Assembly (NCBI GenBank): GCA_964017235.1
Contig: OZ024929.1
Span: 159,325,609-159,389,608 of the forward strand
Direction of reading: 5' to 3'
Length of the DNA stretch: 64,000 nucleotides
DNA from: Sabellastarte sp. h YS-2021
Lineage: Eukaryota > Annelida > Polychaeta > Sabellida > Sabellidae
Each line of letters begins with the position of its first letter. The first letter of the stretch is position 1. Both the position numbers and the translations under genes were made by a program. Below are positions 22,798-34,628 of the stretch, in pieces. The notes beneath the pieces were generated by a model. It saw only the letters and a list, made by a program, of their open reading frames with translations. It searched no databases and was not told where the DNA came from.

Positions 22798-23600
22798 GAT
22801 TAAACCCTCTGATGAACACCCCTTTTTAGACTTATAGAGGCATTTGTGCTTGATCTTTAACAACGAAAAACTATATGTCCATACAAGGCAGGCATTCACC
22901 AGTAGGATCCAACTAAAAATGGTTTGCAAATGGTTGCAGTGTGAGCGTTTACTGGTATTGTATGGTACAGCAGGGTACTAGTACACGGGCGGCATGGACT
23001 TGGGACGGTCATCAATTTGGGACACTATTTACTTTTAGCGATAACAAAACTGTTTGACTTGACAGCACAAAAATGAAATTTAGAAGTATTACCTCATTTA
23101 TAAATGTGATTTTCTCCCACTGGTACTGTACATTTAGCATTTATATGTGACATTTTTATAGAAAAGAAAATTCCACACATTCCCCATATCCATCACATAA
23201 AAATGTCCTTGTGTTATCATGAAAATACGAGGTTAGTCCAAATTAATAACCATAAAACATTGTTATCATATCTTCAATCTGGACACATAAAATTAATTTT
23301 GAGTACTTTATACAGTTATTGTAAACAAGGCTGTTGCTTCTCTAGTTGACGGCCAAAATTCTTGTCTCCCATAAAGTAGTTTTATAATAAATGTCTGTTG
23401 TGACTTATTTTATACAACTCCTATGGCTCATACATGACAAAAGTCAAGTCACTGATGTCGGTTTTCTGTTTACAAAAATTTGGGGGCCAATGAAAGTGCA
23501 TGTCTTAATTCAGTAGATTGTAATTTGGAGGTGTCCCAGAAGCGTCCCAAATCAATGACCCTTTGTTGTGACCCAAATCAATGACCCTTTGAAAATGTCA
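22798..23600. other. Unassigned AT-rich sequence
   Basis: No gene is visible. A direct repeat of about 18 bp (aaatcaatgaccctttg) occurs at about 23551 and 23577. No element boundaries were recognised. Confidence 0.5.
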
Positions 23601-24650
23601 TCACAATCCATCCATAACTTTTTGAGGTATCTGTCTTTAAAAATTACATTTCATGTATCGAGTGGATCCATATAGTGATCCGGATCACTTCCAAAATTTA
23701 ATCATTTCATCCTTTTACCTTTTCAGACATATCCTAAAAATTTCATCAAAATCCGTCCATAAGTTTTTGATTTATCTTGTACACAAACACATCTGGCAGC
23801 CTGGATCCAGATGATCCTGATCACTCCCAAAATCTAATCACTTGTTCCTTGTCCCATTTAGGACATTTCCCGAAAATTTCATCAAAATCCACCCATGACT
23901 TTTTGAGCTATTTGTCTTTAAAAATTATATTTCATGGATCCAGAAGATCCAGATAGTGGTCCAGATCACTCGCAAAATTGAACCATTTCTTCCTTTTACC
24001 ACTTCTTCCTTTTACCATTTGTAACATATCCTAAAAATATCATTAAAATTCATCCTAAAATTATGTTGCAGCCTGGATCCAGATGATCCAGATGACTCCA
24101 AAAATGTAATCACTTGTTCCTTGTACCATTTAGGTCATTTGCTGAAAATGTCATCACAATCCATCCATAACTTTTTGAGGTATCTGTCTTTAAAAATTAC
24201 ATTTCATGGACCCAGAAGATCCATATAGTGATCCGGATCACTTCCAAAATTCAACCATTTCATCCTTTTACCTTTTCAGACATATCCTGAAAATTTCATC
24301 AAAATCCATCCATAAGTTTTTGAGCTATATTGTACACAAACACATATGGCAGCCTGGATCCGGATGATCCAGACAGTGATCCAGATCACTACCAAAATCT
24401 AATCACTTGTTCCTTGTCCCATTAAGGACATTTCTTGAAAATTTCATCAAAATGCACCCATAAGTTTTTGAGTTATCTGTCTTTAAAAATTAAATTTCAT
24501 GGATCCAGAAGATCCAGACAGTGATCCGGATCACTCCCAAAATTTAATCATATCTTCCTTTTACCATTTTGGATATATCCTGAAAATTTTATGAAAATCC
24601 ATCTGTCAGTTTTTGAGTTCTCTTGTTCACAAACAAAGAAACAAATAGAG
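23600..24650. repeat. Family F tandem repeat, dimeric unit of ~270-290 bp
   Basis: tcatggatccagaagatcc or its variants recurs at 23651, 23932, 24204 and 24497. Within each unit two related halves carry gatccagat..gatcc.gatca, ttccttttaccattt or ttccttgtcccattt, gaaaatttcatcaaaatcc and taagtttttgag.tatct. GATC-rich short palindromes such as gatccggatc stand out. Confidence 0.88.
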
Positions 24651-25240
24651 GGCCAAAAATGACCCTCGGTCAGGTACTTTGGCGGTCAGTGGATGACCTT
24701 AAATAAAGATCTGTAACCGGTAAGCCTGGATGCTGGTACTCCATCATGTACTCAACCTCCAAAGCCATTTTCAATAGTTTCCATGCAATGTAGTCAGCAG
24801 TAAGTGTGAAAATATCTCCAAATTTGCCAAAAATGACCCTGGGTCAGGTACTTTGGCGGTCAGTGGATGACCTTAAATGAAGATCTGTAACCAGTAAGCC
24901 TGGATGGTAGAAGTCCATCATGTACTCAACCTCCAAAGCCATTTTCAATAGTTTCCATGCAATGTAGTCAGCATTAAGTGTGAAAATATCTCCAAATTTG
25001 CCAAAAATGACCCTTGGTCAGGTACTTTGGTGGTCAGTGGATGACCTTAAATGAAGATCTGTAACCAGTAAGCCTGGATGGTAGAAGTGCATCATGTACT
25101 CAACCTCCACAGCCATTTTCAATAGTTTCCATGCAATATAGTCAGCATTAAGTGTGAAAATATCTCCAAAAAGGCCAAAAATGACCCTCGGTCAGGTACT
25201 TTGGCGGTCAGTGGATGACCTTCAATGACGAGCTTCCAAG
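24645..25240. repeat. Family G tandem repeat, exact 174-bp period, 3.4 copies
   Basis: caggtactttgg.ggtcagtgg starts at 24671, 24845, 25019 and 25193, i.e. three intervals of exactly 174 bp. Units also share tgaagatctgtaaccagtaa, gcctggatggtagaagt and tttcaatagtttccatgcaa. High identity and constant length imply recent tandem duplication. Confidence 0.92.
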
Positions 25241-25551
25241 TCAAATTTCTGCACGCTTACAGAGGACATATATATGTATTATATATACCAGCCATAGGAT
25301 GATCTGACTTTCTGTATAGGAGAACTGGGCCAAAAAGTGAAAAAATGGCCAAAATCTGCACTTTAAGAGGCCACCAGTGACCATGAGATTGAAGGTCAAG
25401 GTCACAAAACAAAGCGTTCGTGGCATTGCCCATATATACCCACATACCAAATTTGAAAGTTCTAACTAAAATATTTTTTAAGTTATCGCGTCCAAAAGGA
25501 AATCTCTGCGGCGGCGGCGGCACCGTACTGAATCCTAAGTATCCCCGACTT
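25241..25551. mobile_element. H-type element end, split by a MITE
   Basis: agttatcgcgtccaaaagga, then gcggcggcggcggcaccgta and tgaatcctaagtatccccga parallel 15680-15745. The hairpin begins at about 25541 and is cut after gactt; its other arm (tcgtccggggata) is at 26515-26527. Confidence 0.7.
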
Positions 25552-26042
25552 TAGACCGAGTTTCTGTCCCTTCGCCAATTGCTATTGATATACTGATGGA
25601 CACAATGGTGAGGGACAGAGCTCACATGTACCTGTTTTCTGTGTAAATCTCAAACTATGGTGAATTATTGTATTCACTTTCAAAACTCCTTGTAATGTCT
25701 ATTATAGCTGTATCCAGTTTACAATACATATGCCATTAAATTAAACTGCTTTTGGAAGCCAGGAATTTATTTTGTTGATAACTATGTTATGTTGAAGGTT
25801 TGTTTACATTTTGAAAATTGGTTGAAATATATACATGCCAGTTTGATTGGCATAAAATATAGGTGAACGGCACATATACAGACCTTAAAGAAACCAAATA
25901 ACACTTTATACTTCTTGTAATATGTGTACAAATATGCCGTTCAAAATTTACACAGAAAACAAGTACATGTGAGCTCTGTCCCTCGCCATTGTGTCCATCA
26001 GTATATGAAAAGCAATTGGCGACGGGACAGAAACTCGGTCTA
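25552..26042. mobile_element. MITE-1 copy 1, complete, ~100-bp terminal inverted repeats
   Basis: The left TIR reads TAGACCGAGTTTCTGTCCC, then gccaattgctattgatatac, tgatggacacaatgg and acagagctcacatgta. The right TIR (25945-26042) is its inverted copy, ending CTCGGTCTA. The centre carries gccgttca and aaacaaaccttc-type sequence shared with the copy at 32658. Left flank CCCCGACTT (25543-25551) is repeated at 26506-26514, beyond copy 2. There is no coding capacity. TIR length and the 9-bp duplication suggest a Mutator-like (MULE) derivative. Confidence 0.85.
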
Positions 26043-26045
26043 CCC

Positions 26046-26135
26046 TATCACACAATGAAACATTGGTGTTTTTCTGTTTATTAAAAGTATGAAACTGTAC
26101 TTTTATGTTGAAAAGTGGCAAAAAACGGTAACAAC
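26046..26135. repeat. 90-bp copy of the right flank (pairs with 26535-26624)
   Basis: tatcacacaatgaaacattg … aaaaacggtaacaac is identical by eye to 26535-26624. Here it is sandwiched between MITE-1 copy 1 and the truncated inverted copy 2. Confidence 0.9.
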
Positions 26136-26505
26136 GGCATATTTGTACACAATAAGTATAAAGTGTTATTTGAATTCTTTAACTTATGTATATGTGCCGT
26201 TCACTAATATTTAATGCCAATTAAACTGATATGTAAGTATTTTAACCTGTTTTAAAATATAAACAAACCTTCAACATTACATAGTTATCTACAAAAGAAA
26301 TTCCTGGCTTGTAAAAGCAGTTTAGTTTAACAGCATATGTATTGTAAACCGGATACAGCTATATGGACATAATAATTACTTTTTAAAGTAAATGAAATAA
26401 TTTCCCATAGTTTGAGATTTACACAGAAAACAGTGTCCCTCGCCATTGTGTCCATCAACATATCAATAACAATTGGCGACGGGACAGAAACTCGGTCTAG
26501 GTCTA
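26136..26505. mobile_element. MITE-1 copy 2, inverted and left-truncated
   Basis: Starts inside the element (ggcatatttgtac) and runs through the rest in reverse orientation to the terminal ctcggtcta at 26491-26499. A duplicated ggtcta follows (26500-26505), then the 9-bp target copy CCCCGACTT. Its left TIR is missing. Confidence 0.8.
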
Positions 26506-26624
26506 CCCCGACTTTCGTCCGGGGATACAATGATTATCACACAATGAAACATTGGTGTTTTTCTGTTTATTAAAAGTATGAAACTGTACTTTTATGTTGA
26601 AAAGTGGCAAAAAACGGTAACAAC

Positions 26625-28549
26625 AGAATAAAATTGTCCCAAATTGATGTCACCCGTGTACAGTACTGTACTGTACAGTACTGTAGTCATCACATGACAA
26701 GTTAATTGATGCCAATATACAGTACCAAAATTCAAATTAGCCTACTGAATGTTTGGAAGAAACCCAAATTATAATAATTATTGGAGCTGAATAAAATATG
26801 CAATAAAAATATCTCTACTATATTACAACGAAATGACAGTTTTCAAAATGGAAAATGGAGTGTATACATTTATGAAAAAAGTGCAATCTCCTTTGAGGGG
26901 AGGTACCACTTAGACCTAATCTCGATTTTTTACTGATTGTCGAACAATCAATGCATACTAAAATTTCTATAAGCTAGAGCTGCGAAGAACGATGTACTGA
27001 TAACATCTCACTGTCACAACTGGCAAGCAATCATAATTGGTCATCTTTAACAAATATTTTCAAACCAATTTAAGGTAGAAATGTGTATTATAGATCTTTG
27101 GAAAGGTATATTTGAACATTATTTCCACGAGTTTTATTTCATTAAAATCCACCCACATGTAAGAGTGTACAGTAAAAAATTATTTAAAATTGTTTTACAA
27201 GATACGTATTTATGTCTGATCTGCAAAGCATTTTATTATTAAAATGCCTTTAAAATAGTTTAAGTTATATAGCTATGAATTTTTAATGAATGTAATATCA
27301 CTGAAGAAAAAAGTTTCTGAATGCCTAATCTCATAAGGCCACAGCTCACCACTTGTTAGTTATATATTATAAACTTCCCATATATTTCAGTTAAACAAAG
27401 CAAAGAACTTTCTGACATGTTATTACATACCTTTACAGTGGGGGGTGGGGGTGGGCACATTGGTGAAGTGGGGAAATGTGCTCCCCTATCCCAGCCTTTC
27501 GGAACCTGTAAATTCTATCCATGGCCTAACCTAAAGTGGGAAAGTTGCTTGCCGATGACAATGGTTCTCAGCAACTTGACCAATTTATGTCCAATGGTTC
27601 CCTTTGTGCCAAGAATTGCCTAAAGTGATATAATTTCTACAACTAAAGGAAACTTGCAAAAAATTGTCAGGTAGAGATTAACACAATAACAAACAAGTCT
27701 GTTGATCCTGGGTTCTTTTATTCCATTTATTAAAGTCCTGACCATTGGCAATAATTTTTCAAAGACATTTCACCCCATTTGTGTTGTTTGTACCTTTTCA
27801 ACACACACCAGGCTAGTTTCCTCCAAGTGCTCTCTTGCTTCAGAAGGGAACTCAATTTATACTCTTACTGCTAGTTCAGCCAATTCCTAACATTCCAGTA
27901 ATTACTTCCTGTGAAAACTCACAACTCAAATATGACCATTAGATAGCCATACATAGTAAAGGTACTAGTAGCTTCTTAGTAAGTAGCAGTAAGCACTGGC
28001 TCATCACTAAGAGGCCAAGTTCCCAAACAGAGCTGGGGATTCCAAATTTGGGCAGGCCATAGCCAAAAATGGCCAGAGCACCTGCAACTTCCAAATTTTT
28101 TTAGCCAGTTTCTGTTACGTATCATTAGAGTCAGAGAGAGGCTAAGAATTGGTTGAGTACAGTAAGATGCTAGCAATTAATAATTGTAAATATTATAGTT
28201 TCAGAACTGTTAGTTTTGATGACCACAGGATACATTTTTTTTTTTTTTTTTGCAGAACAATAAAACCATGCAGGTATCTATGTATAATGTATAGAATGTT
28301 TTTCTTCAGAAACATAGTGCAATTAGCAAATGATTTAATAAATAATACAGCATGAACTCTTTGCCACAGTAGCACAACATGTAGTGTTTACCTTATTCCT
28401 TGTTTCTCTTCCAAGGTTGCACACTCCAGCTAATCTACCAGAGTTTACTCCATGCTGTTGCTCTTAAACTTATGTGCACTAATTATTATACTGAATATTC
28501 CTTTTCTCTTGTTCACATTAGGTAATTACAATAACATACTGATATAATG
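26625..28549. other. Unassigned AT-rich sequence
   Basis: No supported gene is visible. A self-complementary stretch occurs at about 26658-26685 (gtacagtactgtactgtaca). Short open frames here (e.g. 27417-27623) have no recognisable motifs. A T-run lies at 28233-28250. Confidence 0.5.
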
Positions 28550-28564
28550 AAATTCATTTACACA

Positions 28565-28795
28565 TTTTATTTATTTGGGGTTTTACGTCGCTTTCAATGC
28601 TGTACAGGTCATATCATGACGGGTAGTTGGAAGGGCAGAGGAAACCAGTACATACAGTTCGTCAGGGTTCTGTACTGTAAACTGCCGACCAGCGGCAAGC
28701 AACTACCAGCTTTCCCACTTGAGGCCGTGCAGGAACCGAACCCCGGCCGCAGAGGTGGGAGGCGAGAGTGTTACTACTCTGCCACCATGGCCCCC
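28565..28795 (-). mobile_element. tRNA-derived SINE with 15-bp target duplication
   Basis: Minus-strand element. The head has a pol III A box TGGCAGAGTAG (rc of 28774-28784) and B box GGTTCGGTTCC (rc of 28732-28742), about 42 nt apart as in tRNAs. A ~150-bp body follows, then a tail ending accccaaataaataaaa. AAATTCATTTACACA occurs at 28550-28564 and 28796-28810, a perfect 15-bp duplication as made by LINE machinery. The element is 231 bp. An open frame at 28547-28837 is a by-product. Confidence 0.92.
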
Positions 28796-28810
28796 AAATT
28801 CATTTACACA

Positions 28811-31345
28811 ATACTAATTATAACACTAGCAACATAATTTAATATACATTACATTAATAACTTAGATGTTTTATTTTAGACTACATCATTACAGAATCTC
28901 AACAGAATTGTGCCTTCATCTAAGGTGTGTATAGTTAGGTTAAGATTCTCTGTGGCATAACAAGGTATAAGTTACACTTTACTCTAAACAAGGTTTAAGT
29001 TACACTTTAGTCTCGTACCGTGAATCTCTTGCCAAAGATCAATAAGTTACAGCTTAAGGCTATTTTTTTTATCTTAACAATTAATTGTTTTTTATGTTTT
29101 AATAACATTATTAATTAAGTAACACCATTATTTAATGTATATCTCCTTGTCTCTTTGTCACAATATATCAAAAGGAAAAGCATGTCTCAATCATTGTAAT
29201 ATCATTAACTGGAACCCATAAATTCTTGTTATAACTTAGCTATTTATAAATTGTGCAGAATTCACTTATTACTGAGTTTTGAAATTATCAACATATGAGA
29301 CACGACAGCAAAATGGGAAATAATTTGAAACATGAAAATCAAGCTAAATGTGTATCACCTCATCACATTGTTGTCCCAGTTTAATTATAGTTTTCAGCTT
29401 TGATCACAGAAGAATTGACCTAGCTAGACAAGCCCACACAATGCTACTGAGAAAGAGTAAACACTTCCTATTGTGTATCATGTGATTGATGAGTTTTAGC
29501 CACAGATCTAGGGGTGAGGACAGTGAGGAGCACTGGTAAGATAAATACATGAATGATATGACACTGAGCCATTGTGTTCTCAGAGTGATAAAATGTTGTG
29601 ACACAAGAGCTTGGGTTCATGCTGATGATTTTCTTATTCTTTCTAAATTATTTGTCTTCCAATTTGTCCTGTGCAAAAATGACTGTTATTGATTAGTATA
29701 CATACCACATAAATTTTATTAATGCTTATGTATTATAAATTAAATAAGGATAGTTTACAGTGTAGAATTACAATTTTAAAACTGATATTCCAGTTTGATT
29801 GTTATCCTTTGAGAATATAACTGTAATTTAAAAATGAAATATATATGAAATATTATTATAATCTCATAGCCAAATGTTTTATAGATAAATTGTAATTAAT
29901 GTAATACCTGATGAAAACTATTCCTCAATGTAAAATACATGTACAAATTGAAAGAGATAATGTAAGAACTAAGAAAAATGAATCAAAAATTGTCTAGCTA
30001 AATCAGAAAAGGTTTTCTGTAAAGCTCAGGACATGCAGGGAAGATCAACAATTAACTTACCCATGTTATATGTTTTCCCATATTCAATTAACACATTTTT
30101 CTAATATATGATTCCAGATCTTGAAGAGTATTTTTCCAGTGCAGGTACAATGGTAAAATCAGTGGATGTTATTAAAAGTATTATTATTGTGGATTGTGGA
30201 TGTTTTGTATTCTTCAAATTTTTCCCAGTCATGTCAGATGTCAGAAACTCTAAACTGTTAAAATAATGCAGTGAACTAGTTGTTAATCTTAGCTTTTCTT
30301 AGACTCTGTGAAAATATGTATCTTTTATAATGCTTCTGAAATCAAAAGTAATGTGTTGCAGTGAAGTATTTGTTGTCATACAAATCAAAGTCATGGGACA
30401 TAACTTCTGTTAAGAGGGAAGAAGTATTGGGGAGAAAAAGAGCTGTACAATTAATCATATTGTTTCAGTTGTTTTTTTTTTTGATAATTAAAAAGGCTCA
30501 AAAGAACATGTGAATTATATAAATCAAGATGCACAGCAAAAAGCAGTTAAATATCAGTATGTGTTTATATGTAGAACTAGTGTTGTAGCATACAAATCCG
30601 CATACTCTGACCAGTGTGTGTGCTATTTTATGAGTTTTTGAGCATTGCTGTCCTTCAAACACATATAAAGTTGTCAGTATGAGTTTTAGTACAGCATTCC
30701 AGTGAAGTGACATGATCATTAAAATATGTAATGCTTATTTTAATACAATGCAGACTGTGGTATACACAGAAAACAGGTTTCACAGGACTTAGGTCAAATG
30801 ACACAGCTTATTAGGAAATGAAGTAGGAAAGCACAAGTAAAATCTTTAAATTTGTCCACAACATAGGTCATGTGACCAACACTTCCTCACACATTCCAGA
30901 CTGTGAGTCATCTTTGGCATTCCAATTAAAGCTTAACATAAAATTCTAGCATGACATGGCTGTATCCGTGAATCTGATTGGCTAAGACACAAAAAATTCC
31001 TTCGTAAAACCCCGCATAACCTTATGAGTTCTATTTTATTGCTCACAATGCTGCTCCTCAAAAAAAAAAAAAACTTGAAGTAAGAGCCTGGATTTTTTTT
31101 CATTAAATAAACAAATAATGGTAGATACGATATTCAGGGATTCTTACATTTGAAAATAGAATATACAGATATAAATGTGCTAAAGTTTAAAGACGCTTAA
31201 TAAAGAAAAGGTTCATCTTATTTTGTGGCTCTTCCAATAATTCAACTGCACCCTTCGATAAAAAATCTTTATAGAATATTCATATATTTTTTGTACAAAA
31301 TAGCTTCAAAACCAATGTTTATATTAAGATCTTTTAAATGTCATG
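28811..31345. other. Unassigned AT-rich sequence, about 2.5 kb
   Basis: I see no exon-like frame, tandem array or inverted repeat pair. A short direct repeat (taagttacactttactct or near-identical) occurs near 28968 and 28991. Confidence 0.5.
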
Positions 31346-31350
31346 TTAGA

Positions 31351-31500
31351 ATAGAAATAGACAACTCTGAGCTCGGGGTTATAGGAGATTTTACAACAAT
31401 TAGCGTAGTAGAATCACTAGACTAGATTACATTAGATCCTAATATCGTTAATCATTGTAAAATCTCCTATAACCCCTCGCTCATCATTGTCTATTTCTAT
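31351..31500. mobile_element. Small foldback element, ~150 bp
   Basis: The arms atagaaatagacaa and ggggttataggagattttac, followed by aacaatta, are inverted at 31440-31500. Each arm is ~50 bp with a few mismatches and a ~45-bp loop. No clear target duplication is present. RNA from either strand would form a long hairpin. Confidence 0.8.
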
Positions 31501-32500
31501 AGTAGATGCATATGTAATCAAAACAACATGTAGTAGATACAGAAAGGGAGCCTTGTGCAACCATGCTGTTAAAAGAGTGTTCTTAAACATCTAGCTCGAG
31601 CATATTGCAAAAACTTTGTTATACTTTTGTTTTTTATATTTTAAAATAAAGGAGAACCCAGAAGATATTGCATTTTAATACAAGCCAACCCAGTAATTGT
31701 CAAACTCTCCACCTGACAGTATAATTAAATGTGTATAGCAATGTAAGATCAACTTTTTATACACTTAATAATCAAGATTCGTATTCTAAACTATCACCAC
31801 TTTTTCATGTTGGAAATCTTAACAAAATTCTGCGCTTACTTTTTTTTGCCATAAATCTAACTTAGATTTAGTGAAAATACGTCAAGATCAATGTTCAACA
31901 CTAAATGAGCAGAATTTCTTCTCTAAAATACTACTCCTTTTTCATGTCGGAAAATTAACTCAGATTTAGTGTTAAAGAAGTCAATGTCAGGATCAATTTT
32001 AACACAAAAGAAATGTATTTTCAAAGATCTGTGCCTGCTGGGTATACTTTAATAATAAAAGATGAAATACTGTGTAGTACTAGTGTAACAGCCAACCTCA
32101 TTAATATTACAAAAAGATGAGGCCTCAACATTTCAATGTTAAGATTACCAATGAGGCTTGTTTTTGTCCATATCAGAGATCTAAAGTGACTCAGAGGGTA
32201 CCTCAGGTGTGACGCTGCTCATTTTGGCCTCCCGCGTTTCGAGTTTTATAAGCATGCCTGACTAGTATACTCCTACACCGAAGCCGGAAGTAAACAAATC
32301 TGTTTTGGTGATATGACACGTTGAGAGGTTGAAAACTTGTGTTTGTTCCTTTACATAATAAAAAATGAAAATGACTAATATAATACTCTAAGATATTGAT
32401 CGAATACTTGCATTTTAACACATGAGCTTGCATCAAGCGGTTGGTCGTCCGGGGATATTTTCAGACTCGTTATCTGACATTCGAACTACACGGGTGTCAT
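31501..32500. other. Unassigned AT-rich sequence
   Basis: No gene is visible. A short repeated motif (tttttcatgt.ggaaa..taa) occurs around 31801 and 31930 with a following tagatttagtg. Nothing else could be assigned. Confidence 0.4.
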
Positions 32501-32657
32501 TAGACGTGGTTACCTCGGCTCTACTTTACTTGCGTGTAGAGCCGTGGCACCACCCCACATAAAACTGGAGATTTGCATAGAATCCTTTCCTGTTGAATAA
32601 AACTTGATAAAATGACTGGAAATGGTATAATGTAGTTAAAAATAATTGATATTAAGC

Positions 32658-33153
32658 TAGACCGAGTTTCTGTCCCGTCGCCAATTGCTATTGATATACT
32701 GATGGACACAATGGCGAGGGACAGAGTTCACATGTACTGTACTTGTTTTTTGTGTAAATCTCAAACTGTGGGAAATTATTTCATTTACTTTAAAAAGTAA
32801 TTATTCCTGTCTATGTAGCTGTATCTGGTTTACAGTACATATGCTGTTTAACTAAACTGCTTTTACAAGCAAGGAATTTCTGTTATAGATAACTATGTAT
32901 TGTTGAAGGTTTGTTTACATTTTAAAAACAGGTTAAAATACATGCATGCCAGTTTGATTGGCATTTAAATATTAGTGAACGGCACATAAACATAAATAAA
33001 GAATTTAAATAACACTTTATACCTGTCGTAATATGTGTAGAAATATGCCGTTCAAAATTTACACAGAAAACAAGTACATGTGAGCTCTGTCCCTCGCCAT
33101 TGTATCCATCAGTATATCAATAGCAATTGGCGACGGGACAGAAACTCGGTCTA
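32658..33153. mobile_element. MITE-1 copy 3, complete, nested
   Basis: TIRs TAGACCGAGTTTC … GAAACTCGGTCTA. ATATTAAGC is duplicated at 32649-32657 and 33154-33162, a perfect 9-bp target duplication. Its length (496 bp) is close to that of copy 1 (491 bp). Confidence 0.92.
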
Positions 33154-33154
33154 A

Positions 33155-33676
33155 TATTAAGCATAAAGTCAAAATGTTTGTCAGTTTATGGGGTAAAATT
33201 ATGGAACAAAGTTCCCTCCTCCATAAGTCTAGATTCTTCATTCTTGTCCTTTAAAAGGAATTATAAAAGTTATTTATTATGTGAATATTAGTAATTATCA
33301 GAAATTAGTTTCTGAAAACAAATGTATAGGTAAATATATATCATAATATATTATATTTACTCGACATGAAATCTATTTTGTAGTTAACTGTAGAAATCTG
33401 TGAAATTTATTTATACAAATAATTTATATGTCATTGCTTATTAAATAGGTTATTACAATCCTGTAATGTATTAAAATTGGTACTGGATAGTTGTGGGAAC
33501 AGCCTTGATAAGCTTTTGCTTCAGCTGTTTCCTTTTCATGTTTCTCTGTGGTATTGAAATTATGTACATTTACTAATTTATTTACTAATTTATTTATTAT
33601 ATACTACTTTGTATATATACAGAATTATAGTTGCATTAACAGAGATGAAATAAATGTTATCTCATCTTATCTTATC
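33155..33676 (+). pseudogene. LINE 3' tail: end of ORF2 plus 3' UTR
   Basis: In-frame reading gives KSKCLSVYGVKLWNKVPSS, then SFLSFKRNYKSYLLCEY and a stop near 33290. It resembles the end of the LINE corpse at 41380-41460 (KCVSIYGVKLWNSL). The 3' UTR ends with atgaaataaatgttatctca and a tcttat tandem tail. It is 5'-truncated, as usual for LINE copies, and nested in MITE-2. Confidence 0.72.
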
Positions 33677-34161
33677 TAAGGACACAGTAAATACAGCATG
33701 TGTATAAAATACATGTTATTTTACACAACTTTTATAATGAAAGAACATTTTTAAATTTTTAGAGAAATGGTCAAAAAATCATTGAAAATGAGGAAATGTC
33801 ATTTATTTTTAGTTAACTATGTTTGCATGTTGACTGTTTGTTGAAGGAAATGTAACAAAATAGTTGTGGGAACAATTGTGTGTACACATTTGTATAGAAT
33901 ATGTGTTTTATGCAAATCTCCAGTTTTATGTGGGGTGGTGCCACGGCTCTACACGCAAGTAAAGTAGAGCCGAGGTAACCACGTCTAGGGTGTCATTAAT
34001 GTTATGCAGCGTTCTTACCGGCCGTAAACACGACTTCACAGCCTGTAAATTGGTTCAGAATGGTCTCACCGGTTGTATATACGACTGGTGAGTTGGGTGC
34101 CGCCAGAGACTTTCCAAACTTTGACCTTCACCTCTAATGACAACAAAGATGCAGAATACAC

Positions 34162-34628
34162 TAGACGTGGTTACCTCGGCTCTACTTTACTTGCGTGTAG
34201 AGCCGTGGCACGACCCCACATAAAACTGGAGATTTGCATAAAATCCTTTTCTGTTGAATAAAACTTGATGAAATGACTGGAAATGGTATAATGTAGTTAC
34301 AAACAATTGATATTAAGCTAAGGACACAGTAAATACACCATGTGTATAAAATACATGCTATTTTACACAACTTTCTAAATAAAAGAACATTTTCAAATTT
34401 TTAGAGAAATGGTAAAAAAAACATTAAAAATGAGGAAATGTCTTTTATTTTTAGTTAACTATGTTTGCATGTTGACTGATTGTTGGAGGAAATATAACAA
34501 AGTAATTGTGGGAACAGTTGTTTGTACACATTTGTTTGGAATATGTGTTTTATGCAAATCTCCAGTTCTATGTGGGGTCGTGCCATGGCTCTACACGCAA
34601 GTAAAGTAGAGCCGAGGTAACCACGTCT
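34162..34628. mobile_element. MITE-2 copy 2, uninterrupted
   Basis: Same TIRs as at 32501. It is flanked by a perfect 10-bp duplication CAGAATACAC (34152-34161 and 34629-34638). Length is 467 bp, which gives the empty form of the family and confirms that the extra ~1 kb in copy 1 is nested insertion. Confidence 0.92.

Larger units (their letters stand above)
32501..33987. mobile_element. MITE-2 copy 1 with two nested insertions
   Basis: The TIR starts TAGACGTGGTTACCTCGGCT and runs ~85 bp into gcaccaccccacataaaact, ggagatttgcata. The inverted partner is 33914-33987. The 9-bp flank GGGTGTCAT is duplicated (32492-32500 and 33988-33996). Each TIR holds its own hairpin (ggctctac … gtagagcc). The host sequence is interrupted at about 32650-33676 by a LINE 3' tail and MITE-1. 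A 9-10-bp duplication with long TIRs suggests a Mutator-like derivative. Confidence 0.88.

Noticed and set aside
27417-27890. Short + strand frames that might be exons of a gene
   Set aside because: No conserved motif, no consistent splice-site pairing and low-complexity composition.
28732-28784. A tRNA gene on the minus strand
   Set aside because: A and B boxes are present, but the sequence continues into a SINE body and tail with a 15-bp target duplication and does not close a tRNA acceptor stem.
25552-33153. MITE-1 and MITE-2 as Tc1/mariner elements with TA duplications
   Set aside because: TA stands at the ends, but identical 9-bp (CCCCGACTT, ATATTAAGC, GGGTGTCAT) or 10-bp (CAGAATACAC) flanks show that TA belongs to the terminus and the duplication is 9-10 bp.
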